The notes: generated by a model from the sequence alone, not told the origin. Shown: positions 50,291-60,433, numbered from the stretch's first letter. The stretch: DNA of 64,000 bases from Xenorhabdus sp. IM139775 (GCF_028598745.1 NZ_JAQRFK010000001.1:1-64000); one strand, 5' to 3'. Made by a program: numbers and translations.

Positions 50291-50950
50291 TTAAGCCTCG
50301 CAGTGAGCGGTGTCAGTAGAAGGTAAGGGCCAACCCCCCAACCGTTTCCAGCGATTGACAAGTTCACAGAAAAGCAGGGCAGTTCGATCAGTATCATACA
50401 GAGCGCTATGTGCTTGATTGCTGTCAAACGGAATTTCCGCTGTAATGCAGGCTTTGGCAAGGATTGTCTGGCCAAGAACCAAACCACTGAGTGCGGCGGT
50501 ATCAAAAGTGGCGAACGGATGGAATGGATTGCGTTTTAAACCCGCACGTTCAGCCGCAGCCATGACAAAACTGTGATCAAAATTGGCATTATGGGCGACC
50601 ATAATCGCGCGGTTACAATTCGTCTCTTTTATACCCTTGCGGATCATCTTGAAAATGGCATGCAGGGCAGTGTATTCACTGACAGCGCCCCGTAAGGGAT
50701 TTGTTGGATCAATACCAGTGAAAGCGAGAGCAGCAGGATCAAGGTTAGCGCCTTCAAAAGGCTCAATATGAAAATGCAGCGTATTGGCAGGTGTGAGCCA
50801 ACCCTCTTCATCCATTTTTAAAGTAATTGCAGCGATTTCGAGTAAAGCATCTGTGCGTGCATTAAAACCAGCGGTTTCGACATCAATGACAACGGGATAG
50901 TAGCCACGAAAACGCCCACTTAACATATTTTGATCGTTTTGATTAGACAT
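50291..50950 (-). CDS. rnt: Ribonuclease T
   Basis: RNase T trims the 3' ends of tRNAs and other stable RNAs and takes part in tRNA end turnover. The 219 residues are a DEDDh exonuclease: Exo I in [25 protein letters not shown], Exo II in [23 protein letters not shown] and Exo III His in [17 protein letters not shown]. It is convergent to grxD. In E. coli lhr lies between these genes; it is absent here. Confidence 0.95.
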   Translation of the reverse strand: MSNQNDQNMLSGRFRGYYPVVIDVETAGFNARTDALLEIAAITLKMDEEGWLTPANTLHFHIEPFEGANLDPAALAFTGIDPTNPLRGAVSEYTALHAIFKMIRKGIKETNCNRAIMVAHNANFDHSFVMAAAERAGLKRNPFHPFATFDTAALSGLVLGQTILAKACITAEIPFDSNQAHSALYDTDRTALLFCELVNRWKRLGGWPLPSTDTAHCEA

Positions 50951-51134
50951 CTGATTTTCAGTTTTTAGCTTCAGGATTCTGTTTTTGATTCTGGAATAGT
51001 GGCTATTATGACAAAATTTGGTGTGTCTTGCAGAAGTAATGCTGACCTGATGAGGATAATAAAGGGCAATAAGATATGCCCTTTTGTCGGTGTGTAAATA
51101 ATTTTTAACGATAATTTGGTGGCTGTTGATAGAA

Positions 51135-51542
51135 TTAGTTGCCTAATGCACTGCTGGCACTTGAATTTTCGATCAGTTCAATCTTATAGCCATCGGGATC
51201 TTCAACGAATGCAATGACAGTCGTTCCACCTTTAACCGGTCCTGCTTCACGAACCACTTTCCCTCCCGCAAGTTTGATGCGTTCACAGGTTGCCGCAACA
51301 TCATCAACGCCCAAGGCGATATGCCCGAATGCGCTTCCCATTTCGTAATTTTCAACGCCCCAATTATAAGTTAGCTCAATAACAGCGCCTTGGATTTCAT
51401 CGGTATAACCAACAAACGCGAGAGAATACTTATACTCAGGATTTTCACTGGTGCGAAGTAAACGCATGCCCATGACCTGAGTATAGAAATCAATCGAGCG
51501 CGGCATGTTGCCAACACGGATCATCGTATGGAGTAAACGCAT
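51135..51542 (-). CDS. gloA: Lactoylglutathione lyase (glyoxalase I)
   Basis: GloA isomerises the hemithioacetal of methylglyoxal and glutathione, the first step of methylglyoxal detoxification. The 135 residues equal the E. coli length. Metal ligands expected at His5 ([13 protein letters not shown]), Glu in [11 protein letters not shown], His in GHIALGVDD and Glu in DGYKIELIE are all visible, a pattern of the nickel-dependent type. It lies upstream of rnt on the same strand. Confidence 0.96.
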   Translation of the reverse strand: MRLLHTMIRVGNMPRSIDFYTQVMGMRLLRTSENPEYKYSLAFVGYTDEIQGAVIELTYNWGVENYEMGSAFGHIALGVDDVAATCERIKLAGGKVVREAGPVKGGTTVIAFVEDPDGYKIELIENSSASSALGN

Positions 51543-51809
51543 GATTACCTCTTGATCTTTATAGTTTTATCACGAAACATAGCTTTAGTATGAAACAGTG
51601 TTTTATTGCAAAATTTTGCTCACATACCGGCATATGCTTAGTTCAACTATAACGTGTATAGATGAAACAATTCAAATTGTCCTGTTTGTTATTTATTTGA
51701 TTTCCGATTGTTACTATTTTGTTTTGAAATGTTATAGGTGAGGTTTATACTGACCAATAAATAGTTTCATTATGGAAAGAATTGATAAATTCAAGCACAG
51801 GAGGATGAG

Positions 51810-52049
51810 ATGGCTGAACAATTAGAATTTTTTGCTATTCCAAGCCCTTGCCGAGGAATTTGTGAATCCAATTCCCGTGGTTTTTGCCGGGGATGTTATC
51901 GCAACAGGGAAGAGCGTTTTATGTGGATGAAACTATCGGATAATGAAAAAAGAAAAATATTGCGCTTATGTCATCAGAGGCAGCTAAGGGAGCTAAGAAA
52001 TAAGGAGAAAGATAAAGAGATTATCTTGCAACAACCCAATTTGTTTTAG
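51810..52049 (+). CDS. ydhL: DUF1289 protein YdhL
   Basis: This is a small Cys-rich protein of unknown function. The 79 residues carry the DUF1289 motif SPCRGICESNSRGFCRGCYRNREE (Cys near residues 14, 18, 26 and 29), which could bind a metal or iron-sulfur cluster, and a basic helical C-terminus. AGGAGG precedes the ATG. In E. coli nemR-nemA lie between gloA and ydhL; they are absent here. Confidence 0.88.
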   Translation: MAEQLEFFAIPSPCRGICESNSRGFCRGCYRNREERFMWMKLSDNEKRKILRLCHQRQLRELRNKEKDKEIILQQPNLF

Positions 52050-52727
52050 TTTTATCCTGAATTGATTAAAAAATATCACTTATGTGAATTATAGTTTAGG
52101 ATGATCGTAAAAATAAGAAACATTACCCACAATAAATGATACATTACTTATATTATATTTTTTTTATTTGACATAAGTCGCTTTAACACATCAGGTCTGT
52201 TGATGAAGCTAGGCATTTCAGTAAGAATTTCTTATCAAATAGGTATTTATTGAACAAAAAAAGAACTGATTTGTTATCTTATTGTTTTTTATATTATTTA
52301 TTTTAACATTATCAGTATCTGTAAGATAAAAATGATATTAATGTAAAAATATATAGATTAGTATTTGGATGGCGGTTATTCTTATAGAACTTTAACCGAG
52401 TGCAAATGGATATATTTTGGGGGATTGTGCTTTTTTTGTTGATATTTAAACTTATAAATAGTTTAGTTAGAAGATTATTTTATACAGTTTATATCGTTGG
52501 TGGATTAATGCGCGATTTTATTCGGTGTGCCGTACAATTTCGCTCTTTAGGGCGACGAAAATGTCAACTTTGAGTAACAAGCCAACGCGACACTAATTAG
52601 GTAATTAGCGAATTGCTGACTCTGCTAATGTAAGCATGATATAGGGTGCATATCCATTATTCAGATGAATAAATTGATTGGATAATTCATTGATGTTATA
52701 TGAGTCTCTAATTATAAGGAGGGGTAA
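52050..52727. other. 678-base AT-rich gap upstream of slyA
   Basis: No convincing gene, RNA or repeat is seen. The stretch is very AT-rich (long runs of A and T around 52140-52360) and ends with the strong AGGAGGGG of slyA. A 22-codon frame from ATG 52508 has no known match. AT-rich leaders of this kind are typical H-NS binding regions. Confidence 0.5.
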
Positions 52728-53165
52728 TTGGAATTGACATTGGGATCAGATCTGGCACGTTTAGTCCGTGTTTGGCGCGCTTTAATAGATCATCGTTTGA
52801 AACCGTTGAAATTAACTCAGACACATTGGGTTACTCTATACAATATTAGCCAACTGCCGCCAGAGCAGTCACAGATACAGCTCGCAAAAGCGATTGGTAT
52901 TGAGCAACCTTCTTTGGTGAGAACGCTTGATCAATTAGAAGAAAAGAAATTGATTACACGCCATACCTGTGCCAATGATCGACGCGCAAAAAGAATCAAA
53001 TTAACCAAAGAATCGGAAACTTTTATTAGAGAAGTGGATAGTGTTATTGATTCGACAAGAAAAGAAATTTTGCAGGGAATTACTCATGATGAGTTAATTC
53101 TGTTTTCTTCAGTAATAAAGAAAATTGAAAAAAATATTAACCAATTGCACAAACAGGTAATATAA
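52728..53165 (+). CDS. slyA: MarR-family transcriptional regulator SlyA
   Basis: SlyA regulates envelope and virulence genes, often by displacing H-NS. The 145-residue protein starts at TTG 52728, preceded by the strong site AGGAGGGG; this start gives [22 protein letters not shown], which matches E. coli SlyA closely. The winged helix-turn-helix spans about 30-100 ([25 protein letters not shown], wing in [11 protein letters not shown]). The C-terminal helix for dimerisation is more diverged. It is convergent to slyB, as in E. coli. Confidence 0.95.
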   Translation: MELTLGSDLARLVRVWRALIDHRLKPLKLTQTHWVTLYNISQLPPEQSQIQLAKAIGIEQPSLVRTLDQLEEKKLITRHTCANDRRAKRIKLTKESETFIREVDSVIDSTRKEILQGITHDELILFSSVIKKIEKNINQLHKQVI

Positions 53166-53183
53166 AAGTGAGTTTATAATAAT

Positions 53184-53224
53184 AAAATCGCGGTCCAGAT
53201 CCATTACGGGTAAACCGCGATTTT
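53184..53224. terminator. Bidirectional terminator between slyA and slyB
   Basis: AAAATCGCGGT (53184-53194) pairs with ACCGCGATTTT (53214-53224), an 11-bp stem, with T/A runs on both ends between the convergent genes. Confidence 0.85.
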
Positions 53225-53247
53225 TAGTCTTGTGTTATTTGAACATT

Positions 53248-53721
53248 TCAGAGTGGTGATACAGTCAAAGCGTCCCCACTGTTTGCGATCCTGACGCGTT
53301 GCCCTCTGTTGAATACAACGTTGTCTAACTTTTGTACGACGATAACGCTTTTTCCGCTGTCCATACGAATCTCTAACTCAACCCCTTTCGTTTGGTTTAA
53401 AGTACCTTCTATTCCTTGGCCAGCCATACTGCCAGCAATGGCACCTGCCGCAGTAGCAAGTTTTTGACCAGAGCCACCACCAACTGTATTACCCAGCAGC
53501 CCTCCCAAAACAGCACCACCAATGAGACCTAACATATTAGGATCACCTGCTTGGTTACCTTTAATCTTAACGGGGCGTACAGACAGAATGGTGCCATAGG
53601 TTACTGTTTGAGCTTGTTTGGCCTGATTAATAGAGTAAGTATCACTAGAAAGTGCTCCCATGTCTGCACAACCCGATAACGTGGTTGCTACAGCTACACC
53701 AACCAGGAAACGTTTTAACAT
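53248..53721 (-). CDS. slyB: Outer-membrane lipoprotein SlyB
   Basis: SlyB is a glycine-zipper lipoprotein that supports outer-membrane integrity and belongs to the PhoP regulon in E. coli and Salmonella. Start ATG 53721 gives 157 residues with signal MLKRFLVGVAVATTLSG and lipidated Cys18 (lipobox LSGC). The glycine-zipper core is GLIGGAVLGGLLGNTVGGGSG. The frame is open 44 codons further upstream, but that part is not lipoprotein-like, and AGGAG lies just before 53721. Confidence 0.94.
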   Translation of the reverse strand: MLKRFLVGVAVATTLSGCADMGALSSDTYSINQAKQAQTVTYGTILSVRPVKIKGNQAGDPNMLGLIGGAVLGGLLGNTVGGGSGQKLATAAGAIAGSMAGQGIEGTLNQTKGVELEIRMDSGKSVIVVQKLDNVVFNRGQRVRIANSGDALTVSPL

Positions 53722-53752
53722 AGTTACTCCTAATTTTAATGCCCGATAGGGA

Positions 53753-53778
53753 AGCTTGGTAATAAACTGATAACCAAG
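53753..53778. repeat. Inverted repeat in the slyB leader
   Basis: GCTTGGTAAT (53753-53762) and ATAACCAAGC (53769-53778) match at nine of ten positions around a six-base centre, 32 bases before the slyB start. Further upstream the 15-mer CTTGTCAGCAGCAGA occurs at both 53791-53805 and 53818-53832. Confidence 0.7.
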
Positions 53779-54027
53779 CGTTCGGCTACTCTTGTCAGCA
53801 GCAGATACTAAAACACCCTTGTCAGCAGCAGAATTCATCAATTTGTCGGCCACTAATGGTGTATCTCTACATAATATAATAAATGCTTACAATAAACTCT
53901 GGAAGGAATAATTCCTGACCAAAAGCTTAGCATGTTTTGTGAAGAGCTTTCCAAAACTCAGATTTTATCTCTAATAATGTTGATTAAACATATATAGTCC
54001 GAATAGATGTGCTTTATAGTTTACGCA

Positions 54028-54063
54028 AGATTGAATGTCATCCACAGGTTAAATGTAATCCAT
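54028..54063. repeat. 18-bp tandem duplication upstream of anmK
   Basis: AGATTGAATGTCATCCAC (54028-54045) is followed directly by AGGTTAAATGTAATCCAT (54046-54063); 14 of 18 bases agree. It ends 21 bases before the anmK start. Confidence 0.75.
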
Positions 54064-54084
54064 TATTTTAATAGGGGAATGTTT

Positions 54085-55194
54085 ATGAAGTCAGGACGCT
54101 ATATTGGTGTGATGTCTGGCACCAGCATGGATGGGGTTGATGTTATTTTGGCGGAGATGAGTGATAAAGCTGTGACTCAACAAGTCAGCTATAGCCATCC
54201 TTTTCCGCAAGATCTTAAGCAAAAATTACTTTCCATTTGTCAGGGGCAGCAGACGACATTATCAATGGTCGGGAGACTTGACTATGAGCTTGGTACTCTC
54301 TTTGCAGAAGCTGTTCAAGGTTTATTGAATAAAGCAGGGGTGACTGCAAATGCTATTACAGCAATCGGGTGTCATGGGCAGACTGTCTGGCATGAGCCGG
54401 ATGGTGAAAAGCCGTTTACCATGCAGATTGGTGACAATAACCGTGTAGCCGCACTGACTAACATTACAACCGTTGGTGACTTTAGACGGCGTGATATGGC
54501 TTATGGTGGTCAGGGAGCGCCTTTGGTGCCAGCATTCCATATGGCGGTATTGGGTCATCCGACTGAAAGGCGGGTCATTTTAAACATTGGTGGAATAGCC
54601 AATATCTCAGCACTTCTGCCTAATTCTGCGGTTAAAGGTTATGATACCGGGCCGGGCAACATGTTGATGGATGCCTGGACATGGCGGCATAAACAGTTAC
54701 CTTACGACAAAGATGCGCTGTGGGCCAGCGAAGGTATGGTCAATGAACCTTTGCTGCAAACCCTGCTTTCTGACCCCTATTTTGCACGTACTGCACCGAA
54801 GAGTACCGGGCGTGAATACTTTAATATGGCATGGTTGGAAAAACAGTTGGCTGATTTTCCTGATGTTACCCCCGTGGATGTGCAAGCAACATTGGCTGAA
54901 TTAACGGCTGTAAGCATTGCTCAACAAGTTGTGCTGAGTGGTGGATGTGACCGTCTTCTGGTATGCGGCGGCGGGGCGTGTAATCCACTCGTGATGAATC
55001 GGTTATCGGTTTTATTGCCGGATGCGGAAGTGGCGACGACAGACAAATATGGTTTGAGTGGTGATGATATGGAAGCATTGGCATTTGCTTGGCTGGCATT
55101 CAGAACCCTGTCAGGATTGTCTGGTAACTTGCCATCCGTCACTGGTGCGGATAGAGAAACGATTTTAGGGGCAATTTACCCGGTTGTAGGATAA
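54085..55194 (+). CDS. anmK: Anhydro-N-acetylmuramic acid kinase
   Basis: AnmK cleaves and phosphorylates anhydroMurNAc to MurNAc 6-phosphate in cell-wall recycling. Start ATG 54085 gives [20 protein letters not shown] and 369 residues, the E. coli length, with AGGGG at good spacing; the frame is open 26 codons upstream through a duplicated sequence. Phosphate-binding [12 protein letters not shown], the [12 protein letters not shown] catalytic region with its Asp later in GDFRRRD, and the adenosine-site [14 protein letters not shown] are present. It is divergent from slyB. Confidence 0.95.
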   Translation: MKSGRYIGVMSGTSMDGVDVILAEMSDKAVTQQVSYSHPFPQDLKQKLLSICQGQQTTLSMVGRLDYELGTLFAEAVQGLLNKAGVTANAITAIGCHGQTVWHEPDGEKPFTMQIGDNNRVAALTNITTVGDFRRRDMAYGGQGAPLVPAFHMAVLGHPTERRVILNIGGIANISALLPNSAVKGYDTGPGNMLMDAWTWRHKQLPYDKDALWASEGMVNEPLLQTLLSDPYFARTAPKSTGREYFNMAWLEKQLADFPDVTPVDVQATLAELTAVSIAQQVVLSGGCDRLLVCGGGACNPLVMNRLSVLLPDAEVATTDKYGLSGDDMEALAFAWLAFRTLSGLSGNLPSVTGADRETILGAIYPVVG

Positions 55195-55297
55195 TCGGTT
55201 GAATCATAGTCGGTTAACAGATAATCCTTATTAGAAGACAGTTAGCTAGCAGATAACAATGATATGCTAATACTCATTAATAAATCGAGAGTTAGAA

Positions 55298-55951
55298 ATG
55301 TCAGAAGATAATGAAATGGCTATCGCAGAACTGCGCCGCGAATATATACGTGGTGGGTTAAGGCGAAAAGATCTTACCGAAGAGCCCATTGAACTTTTTG
55401 AGCATTGGTTAAAACAGGCTTGTGAAGCGAAGCTCATTGATCCGACGGCAATGTGCATTGCGACCGTGGATGAACAAGGGCAACCTTATCAGCGCATTGT
55501 TCTGTTAAAACATTTTGATGCGCATAACTTGGTATTCTATACCAACCTTGGTAGTCGTAAGGCAAAACATCTGGCCCAGAATAATCGGATCAGTCTCCAC
55601 TTCCCTTGGTATCAATTGGAACGGCAGGTCAGTTTTCTCGGCAAAGCGGAACGTCTGTCCCCGATTGAGGTTATGAAATATTTTCATAGTCGTCCGAGGG
55701 ATAGCCAAATTGCAGCGTGGGCGTCTCAGCAATCCTCGAAAATTTCTGCCAGAGGCATCTTGGAAGGGAAATTTTTGGAGTTGAAACAGAAATTCCAGAA
55801 CGGTGAAGTCCCTCTCCCCAGCTTTTGGGGAGGATTTAAGGTCGAATTTGATTCAGTCGAATTCTGGCAGGGGGGGGCTCATCGTCTTCATGATCGTTTT
55901 TTGTATCAGCGTGAAGGCGATAAGTGGCATGTTGACCGTTTGGCTCCTTAA
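55298..55951 (+). CDS. pdxH: Pyridoxamine/pyridoxine 5'-phosphate oxidase
   Basis: PdxH uses FMN and oxygen to make pyridoxal phosphate from pyridoxine or pyridoxamine phosphate. The 217 residues match the family along their length: [15 protein letters not shown] at the start, the FMN and substrate site in [17 protein letters not shown] and [14 protein letters not shown], and the C-terminal [15 protein letters not shown]...DRLAP. It follows anmK and precedes tyrS and, further on, pdxY, as in E. coli. Confidence 0.96.
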   Translation: MSEDNEMAIAELRREYIRGGLRRKDLTEEPIELFEHWLKQACEAKLIDPTAMCIATVDEQGQPYQRIVLLKHFDAHNLVFYTNLGSRKAKHLAQNNRISLHFPWYQLERQVSFLGKAERLSPIEVMKYFHSRPRDSQIAAWASQQSSKISARGILEGKFLELKQKFQNGEVPLPSFWGGFKVEFDSVEFWQGGAHRLHDRFLYQREGDKWHVDRLAP

Positions 55952-56064
55952 ACAGTCGATCAGGCCGTGAGTTGCAAAGTGAAGGAATAATTACTGTTTT
56001 TAATACTGGCACTTATATTACGGGCGTTTTATGCTATAGCACTTGATTTATAACGAGACGCTTA

Positions 56065-56125
56065 TATACCCAATAGATTTCAAGTGGCGGCGTATAACAA
56101 AGCAGCAACGTGAAAGCAGGGTATA
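56065..56125. repeat. Short ERIC-like element in the tyrS leader
   Basis: The 61-base element starts TATACCCAATAGATTTCAAG and ends ACGTGAAAGCAGGGTATA, imperfect inverted ends of the kind found in ERIC/MITE repeats of enterobacteria. It lies 38 bases before the tyrS ATG and is much shorter than the usual element of about 127 bases. Confidence 0.65.
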
Positions 56126-56163
56126 GATATATAGGTAAAGTATACAAACCGATGGAGTCATTA

Positions 56164-57435
56164 ATGTCTAGCAATAACCTGATTAAACAACTGCAAGAGC
56201 GGGGCCTTGTTGCCCAGGTAACGGATGAAGGGGCGTTAGCTGAGAGACTGGCGCAAGGTCCGGTTTCTCTCTATTGTGGCTTCGATCCTACCGCTGACAG
56301 CTTGCATTTGGGCCATCTGGTTCCCTTGCTGTGTTTAAAACGATTCCAACTTGCTGGGCACAAGCCTATTGTGTTGGTCGGTGGGGCGACAGGTTTGATT
56401 GGTGATCCCAGCTTTAAAGCAACTGAACGCAAATTAAACACAGAAAATACGGTCAAAGAGTGGGTTGAGAAAATTCGTAATCAGGTTTCCCCGTTCCTGA
56501 GTTTTGAGGGTAAAAATGGTGCAGAGTTAGCCAATAACTACGACTGGTTTGGCCAAATGGATGTACTGGCTTTCTTGCGTGATATCGGTAAGCACTTCTC
56601 CGTAAACCAGATGATCAACAAAGAAGCGGTGAAACAGCGCCTTAACCGTGATGATGTTGGTATTTCGTACACCGAATTTTCTTATAACCTATTGCAGTCT
56701 TATGACTTTGCAAACTTGAACGAAAAATATGGTGTTGAATTACAAATTGGTGGTTCAGACCAATGGGGCAACATTACTTCCGGTATCGATTTGACTCGTC
56801 GCTTACACCAAAAACAAGTGTTTGGTATGACGGTGCCACTGATCACCAAATCAGACGGAACGAAATTCGGCAAAACAGAAGGTGGAGCCGTTTGGTTAGA
56901 TCCGAAAAGAACCAGTCCATACAAATTTTACCAGTTCTGGATTAACACGGCAGATGCGGATGTTTACCGTTTCCTGAAATTCTTTACTTTCATGGACATT
57001 GAAGAGATTAATGCACTGGAAGAAGAAGATAAGCACAGCGGTAAAGCGCCACGTGCCCAATATGTACTGGCGGAACAAGTGACTGGTATGGTGCATGGTG
57101 AAGAAGGTCTTGCCGCCGCGAAGCGTATCACTGAGAGTTTGTTCTCCGGGGCCATTGCTGATCTGACTGAAGATGATTTTGCTCAATTGGCACAAGATGG
57201 CATGCCGGCCATTGAACTTGAAAAAGAGGCTGACCTGCAACAAGCACTGGTCGCAGCCGAATTTGTCCCTTCCCGTGGGCAGGCCCGTACCATGATTAGT
57301 TCTAATGCGGTTTCCATCAACGGTGAAAAACAATCCGAACCTATGTATGTATTTGCCGAGCGTGATCGTTTGTTTGGGCGTTATAGTTTGTTACGCCGTG
57401 GCAAAAAACATTATTGCCTTATCAATTGGAAATAA
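56164..57435 (+). CDS. tyrS: Tyrosine--tRNA ligase
   Basis: TyrRS charges tRNA-Tyr. Start ATG 56164 ([20 protein letters not shown]) with GGAG upstream gives 423 residues, close to E. coli; the open frame from GTG 56110 runs out of the ERIC-like element and is rejected. The class I HIGH motif appears as HLGH in [12 protein letters not shown] and the KMSKS equivalent as KFGKT. The C-terminal S4 RNA-binding domain ([21 protein letters not shown]) is intact. Confidence 0.97.
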   Translation: MSSNNLIKQLQERGLVAQVTDEGALAERLAQGPVSLYCGFDPTADSLHLGHLVPLLCLKRFQLAGHKPIVLVGGATGLIGDPSFKATERKLNTENTVKEWVEKIRNQVSPFLSFEGKNGAELANNYDWFGQMDVLAFLRDIGKHFSVNQMINKEAVKQRLNRDDVGISYTEFSYNLLQSYDFANLNEKYGVELQIGGSDQWGNITSGIDLTRRLHQKQVFGMTVPLITKSDGTKFGKTEGGAVWLDPKRTSPYKFYQFWINTADADVYRFLKFFTFMDIEEINALEEEDKHSGKAPRAQYVLAEQVTGMVHGEEGLAAAKRITESLFSGAIADLTEDDFAQLAQDGMPAIELEKEADLQQALVAAEFVPSRGQARTMISSNAVSINGEKQSEPMYVFAERDRLFGRYSLLRRGKKHYCLINWK

Positions 57436-57450
57436 CTAATTAATATATTA

Positions 57451-57478
57451 TTAAGGGCAACAATCATGTTGCCCTTAA
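57451..57478 (+). terminator. Terminator after tyrS
   Basis: TTAAGGGCAAC (57451-57461) and GTTGCCCTTAA (57468-57478) form a perfect 11-bp stem with loop AATCAT, 16 bases after the stop codon. Confidence 0.8.
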
Positions 57479-57650
57479 TGTATCTGGCATCTTGATAAAC
57501 AAATAGGTTTTCATAATAGTGATCCACTCAAATTATGAAGATTCCTTATTCTTTGCGTTGCGAGGAGTGAGGAGTAAAGAAGTGATCGACCATTTTGGAA
57601 GGCTATTTATTATCTATTCATAAATCAAAAATAATAAACTAGGCCTTATC

Positions 57651-58529
57651 ATGAACAATGTTCTTTCAATTCAGTCTCATGTTGTTTTTGGTCATGCAGG
57701 AAACAGTGCGGCTGTTTTTCCGATGCGTCGTATGGGGGTGAACGTATGGGCATTAAATACGGTGCAATTTTCAAACCATACCCAATATCCCCAATGGCGT
57801 GGCTGTGTGATGCCGCCGGAACATTTGACTGAAATCGTGCAGGGAATTGGTGAAATTAATAAACTGGCCTCCTGTCATGCAGTCTTGAGTGGTTATATTG
57901 GTTCTGCGGAGCAGGGGAATGTTATCCTTGATATCGTGAAGCAGGTTAAAAAAGCTAACCCTGATGCGTGGTATTTTTGTGACCCTGTCATGGGGCATCC
58001 AGAAAAAGGATGTATCGTTGCCCCCGGGGTTGCTGAATTCTTCTGTGAAAAAGCATTACCTGACAGTGATATTATTGCCCCTAATTTGTTGGAACTTGAA
58101 ACACTGACTATGCGGAAAATTGGCAATGTAGAACAAGCGATATCCGCCGCTCGTGAGTTATGTGAAAAAGGTCCTAAGATTGTATTGGTTAAGCATTTAA
58201 GCCGTGCAGGTTATCAGGCAGATTGTTTTGAAATGCTTTTGGTGACGAAAGAACATAGTTGGCACGTTAGTCGCCCTTTAATTGATACGGGAGCACGTCA
58301 GCCAGTTGGTGTTGGTGACTTAACCAGTGGTTTGTTCCTCGTTAATCTGTTGAAAAGCCCGTCTTTGACAAATGAAGCATTGCAAGCGGCGTTAGAACAT
58401 GTCGCAGCCGCAGTCTACGAAGTGATGTTGGAAACACAAAAGAGTGAGGAATATGAATTACAGATTGTTGCGGCGCAGGATAGGATGGTCACTCCAGAAC
58501 ATCAATTTCATGCAGTAAAAATAGACTGA
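57651..58529 (+). CDS. pdxY: Pyridoxal kinase PdxY
   Basis: PdxY phosphorylates pyridoxal in vitamin B6 salvage. The 292 residues belong to the ribokinase-like fold: [24 protein letters not shown] at the start, [20 protein letters not shown] in the substrate loop and the anion-hole catalytic segment [19 protein letters not shown], where the Asp of GVGD is the catalytic base. It lies after tyrS as in E. coli; gstA, the next E. coli gene, is absent and fabI follows in opposite orientation. Confidence 0.95.
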   Translation: MNNVLSIQSHVVFGHAGNSAAVFPMRRMGVNVWALNTVQFSNHTQYPQWRGCVMPPEHLTEIVQGIGEINKLASCHAVLSGYIGSAEQGNVILDIVKQVKKANPDAWYFCDPVMGHPEKGCIVAPGVAEFFCEKALPDSDIIAPNLLELETLTMRKIGNVEQAISAARELCEKGPKIVLVKHLSRAGYQADCFEMLLVTKEHSWHVSRPLIDTGARQPVGVGDLTSGLFLVNLLKSPSLTNEALQAALEHVAAAVYEVMLETQKSEEYELQIVAAQDRMVTPEHQFHAVKID

Positions 58530-58574
58530 TACTGAAAATTGTCCGTGAAATGATGCTTCCGGCCTATAGCGATA

Positions 58575-58603
58575 AGTCCCAACCATAATTTATGGGTGGG
58601 ACT
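58575..58603. terminator. Bidirectional terminator between pdxY and fabI
   Basis: AGTCCCAACCATAA (58575-58588) and TTATGGGTGGGACT (58590-58603) pair at 13 of 14 positions, followed by a T-rich stretch. It lies between the convergent genes. Confidence 0.8.
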
Positions 58604-58627
58604 CTCTTTAATATATCGGTGAGTTAT

Positions 58628-59416
58628 TTATTTTAACTCTAACTCATTCATGGCAGCGATGCTGAAACCACCATCAACATGCAGGATCTCACCAGAAACA
58701 CCCCCGGCCAGATCTGAACACAAGAAGGCAGCCGCATTACCGACATCTTCTGTTGTCACAGTGCGGCGGATCGGTGTCACTGCTTCACAGTGTGCCAGCA
58801 TCTTCCGGAAATCTTTGATACCAGAAGCCGCCAGAGTACGGATTGGGCCAGCAGAGATACCATTAACGCGAACCCCTTCAGCACCCATGGCATTGGCCAT
58901 ATAACGCACATTTGCTTCCAGGGAGGCTTTCGCCAGACCCATGACGTTATAGTTAGGAATTGCACGTTCTGCACCCAGGTAGCTTAAGGTGAGAAGGGCG
59001 GAACCCGGATTCAGCATATTACGGCAGACTTTCGCCATGGCAACGAAGCTATACGCACTGATGTCATGTGCAATTTTGAAGCCTTCACGGCTGACAGCAT
59101 TAACATAATCACCATCAAGCTGATCCGCCGGTGCATAACCGATAGAGTGAACAAAACCATCGAATTTAGGCCAGACTTTACCGAGTTCAACGAACAATGC
59201 GTCGATACTTTCATCTTCGGCCACGTCACATGGCAAAACGATGCTTGAATTCAGGGATGCAGCGAATTCTTCGACACGAGGTTTCAACTTGTCATTTTGG
59301 TAGGTAAAAGCCAGCTCTGCTCCTTGATCGTGCATTGCCTTGGCAATTCCATAAGCGATAGACAGTTTGCTGGCGACGCCAGTAATGAGAATGCGCTTGC
59401 CGGTCATGAAACCCAT
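58628..59416 (-). CDS. fabI: Enoyl-[acyl-carrier-protein] reductase [NADH]
   Basis: FabI completes each round of fatty-acid elongation by reducing enoyl-ACP; it is the triclosan target. The 262 residues equal the E. coli length and keep the N-terminal cofactor site ([24 protein letters not shown]). The catalytic Tyr156 and Lys163 are in [16 protein letters not shown]. Gly93 of [10 protein letters not shown], often altered in triclosan-resistant mutants, is unchanged. It follows the sap operon on the same strand but has its own leader with a duplicated 19-mer. Confidence 0.97.
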   Translation of the reverse strand: MGFMTGKRILITGVASKLSIAYGIAKAMHDQGAELAFTYQNDKLKPRVEEFAASLNSSIVLPCDVAEDESIDALFVELGKVWPKFDGFVHSIGYAPADQLDGDYVNAVSREGFKIAHDISAYSFVAMAKVCRNMLNPGSALLTLSYLGAERAIPNYNVMGLAKASLEANVRYMANAMGAEGVRVNGISAGPIRTLAASGIKDFRKMLAHCEAVTPIRRTVTTEDVGNAAAFLCSDLAGGVSGEILHVDGGFSIAAMNELELK

Positions 59417-59428
59417 AGCAGTATCCTT

Positions 59429-59466
59429 AATTGTTCTTTGTGATCAAAATTGTTCTTTGTGACCAA
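59429..59466. repeat. 19-bp tandem duplication in the fabI leader
   Basis: AATTGTTCTTTGTGATCAA (59429-59447) and AATTGTTCTTTGTGACCAA (59448-59466) differ at one base. They lie directly upstream of the fabI ribosome binding site on the minus strand. Confidence 0.9.
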
Positions 59467-59623
59467 ACACCAAAAGTCATGGGGACATAGCAACAACAAA
59501 TATCTCACCATGACTGCGGTATTTATGATGAATAAACGGGGACGATTCTACCACGCCGGAGGCAAATAGGGTTAGTTTCCCATGCTGTTCCGATCAGTGA
59601 TTAAAATACATCCAATGAAAACA

Positions 59624-60433
59624 TTAGGTGATATCTTGTCGCCATGCTTCGGCAGACAGGGCTTCACCAAAATGGCTGGCTATCAATTTGCGTGTAATAT
59701 CATGCAGCGGAGAAGCCAGAACTTCCGCCGTATTACCACGTTCGACAACTTCCCCTTGGTGCATCACCAGCACTTGATCGCTGATATGTTTCATCATGCC
59801 GAGATGTTGGGTGACATAGATATATGAAATACCGTGTTTTTCCTGTAATTCCAGCATCAAGTTAATGATTTGGGAACGCATCGACATATCAAGGGAGGCC
59901 AAGGCCTCATCTGCAACGATGATTTGTGGTTGCAATATTAACGCCCGTGCCAACGCCACACGCTGTTTCTGCCCTGATGCGAGCATATGTGGATAATAAT
60001 TGGCATGATCTGGCAATAAACCCACTTGACGCAATGTTTGGTTGATACGTTTTTCCCGTTCGGTGGGGGATAGATCTGTATTCAAGATTAACGGCATATC
60101 CAGGATTTGACCAATGCGCTGACGAGGATTCAGTGAGGTACTGGGGTCCTGAAAAATCATGCGAATGCGCTGGCTGCGATAGCGGTAATCCCCGTAAGAC
60201 AGCTTATGGTCATTAATCAAAATTTCACCTGAAGTCGGCTCAATCACCCCCGATAACATTCTCGCTAATGTAGATTTACCGGAGCCATTTGCACCAAGGA
60301 TAGCCAGTGTTTTTTTCGGTTGCAGGGTAAAACTCACGGGTTTTACGGCGTCAAGCTGATGACGGCGGAATAACCCCGTTTGATAGCGAAATGTTTTCGT
60401 CAGGTTTTTCACTTCCAGTAATGTCTCAACCAC
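59624..60433 (-). CDS. sapF: Sap peptide ABC transporter, ATPase SapF
   Basis: SapF is one of two ATPases of the Sap importer, linked to resistance to antimicrobial peptides; in E. coli SapBCDF has also been described as a putrescine exporter. The 269 residues show Walker A GANGSGKSTLARML, an atypical signature LASGQKQRVALARALIL in place of LSGGQ, and Walker B IIVADEALASLD. It ends the sap operon, directly after sapD. Confidence 0.95.
   Translation of the reverse strand: MVETLLEVKNLTKTFRYQTGLFRRHQLDAVKPVSFTLQPKKTLAILGANGSGKSTLARMLSGVIEPTSGEILINDHKLSYGDYRYRSQRIRMIFQDPSTSLNPRQRIGQILDMPLILNTDLSPTEREKRINQTLRQVGLLPDHANYYPHMLASGQKQRVALARALILQPQIIVADEALASLDMSMRSQIINLMLELQEKHGISYIYVTQHLGMMKHISDQVLVMHQGEVVERGNTAEVLASPLHDITRKLIASHFGEALSAEAWRQDIT

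Noticed and set aside
52508-52576. 22-codon frame in the slyA upstream gap
   Set aside because: A weak purine-rich stretch precedes it, but it is short, has no match I know and lies in a region likely to be regulatory.
53722-53853. 44-residue N-terminal extension of SlyB
   Set aside because: It would bury the lipoprotein signal; AGGAG and a normal signal peptide mark the start at 53721. The extension holds direct repeats that are listed as repeats.
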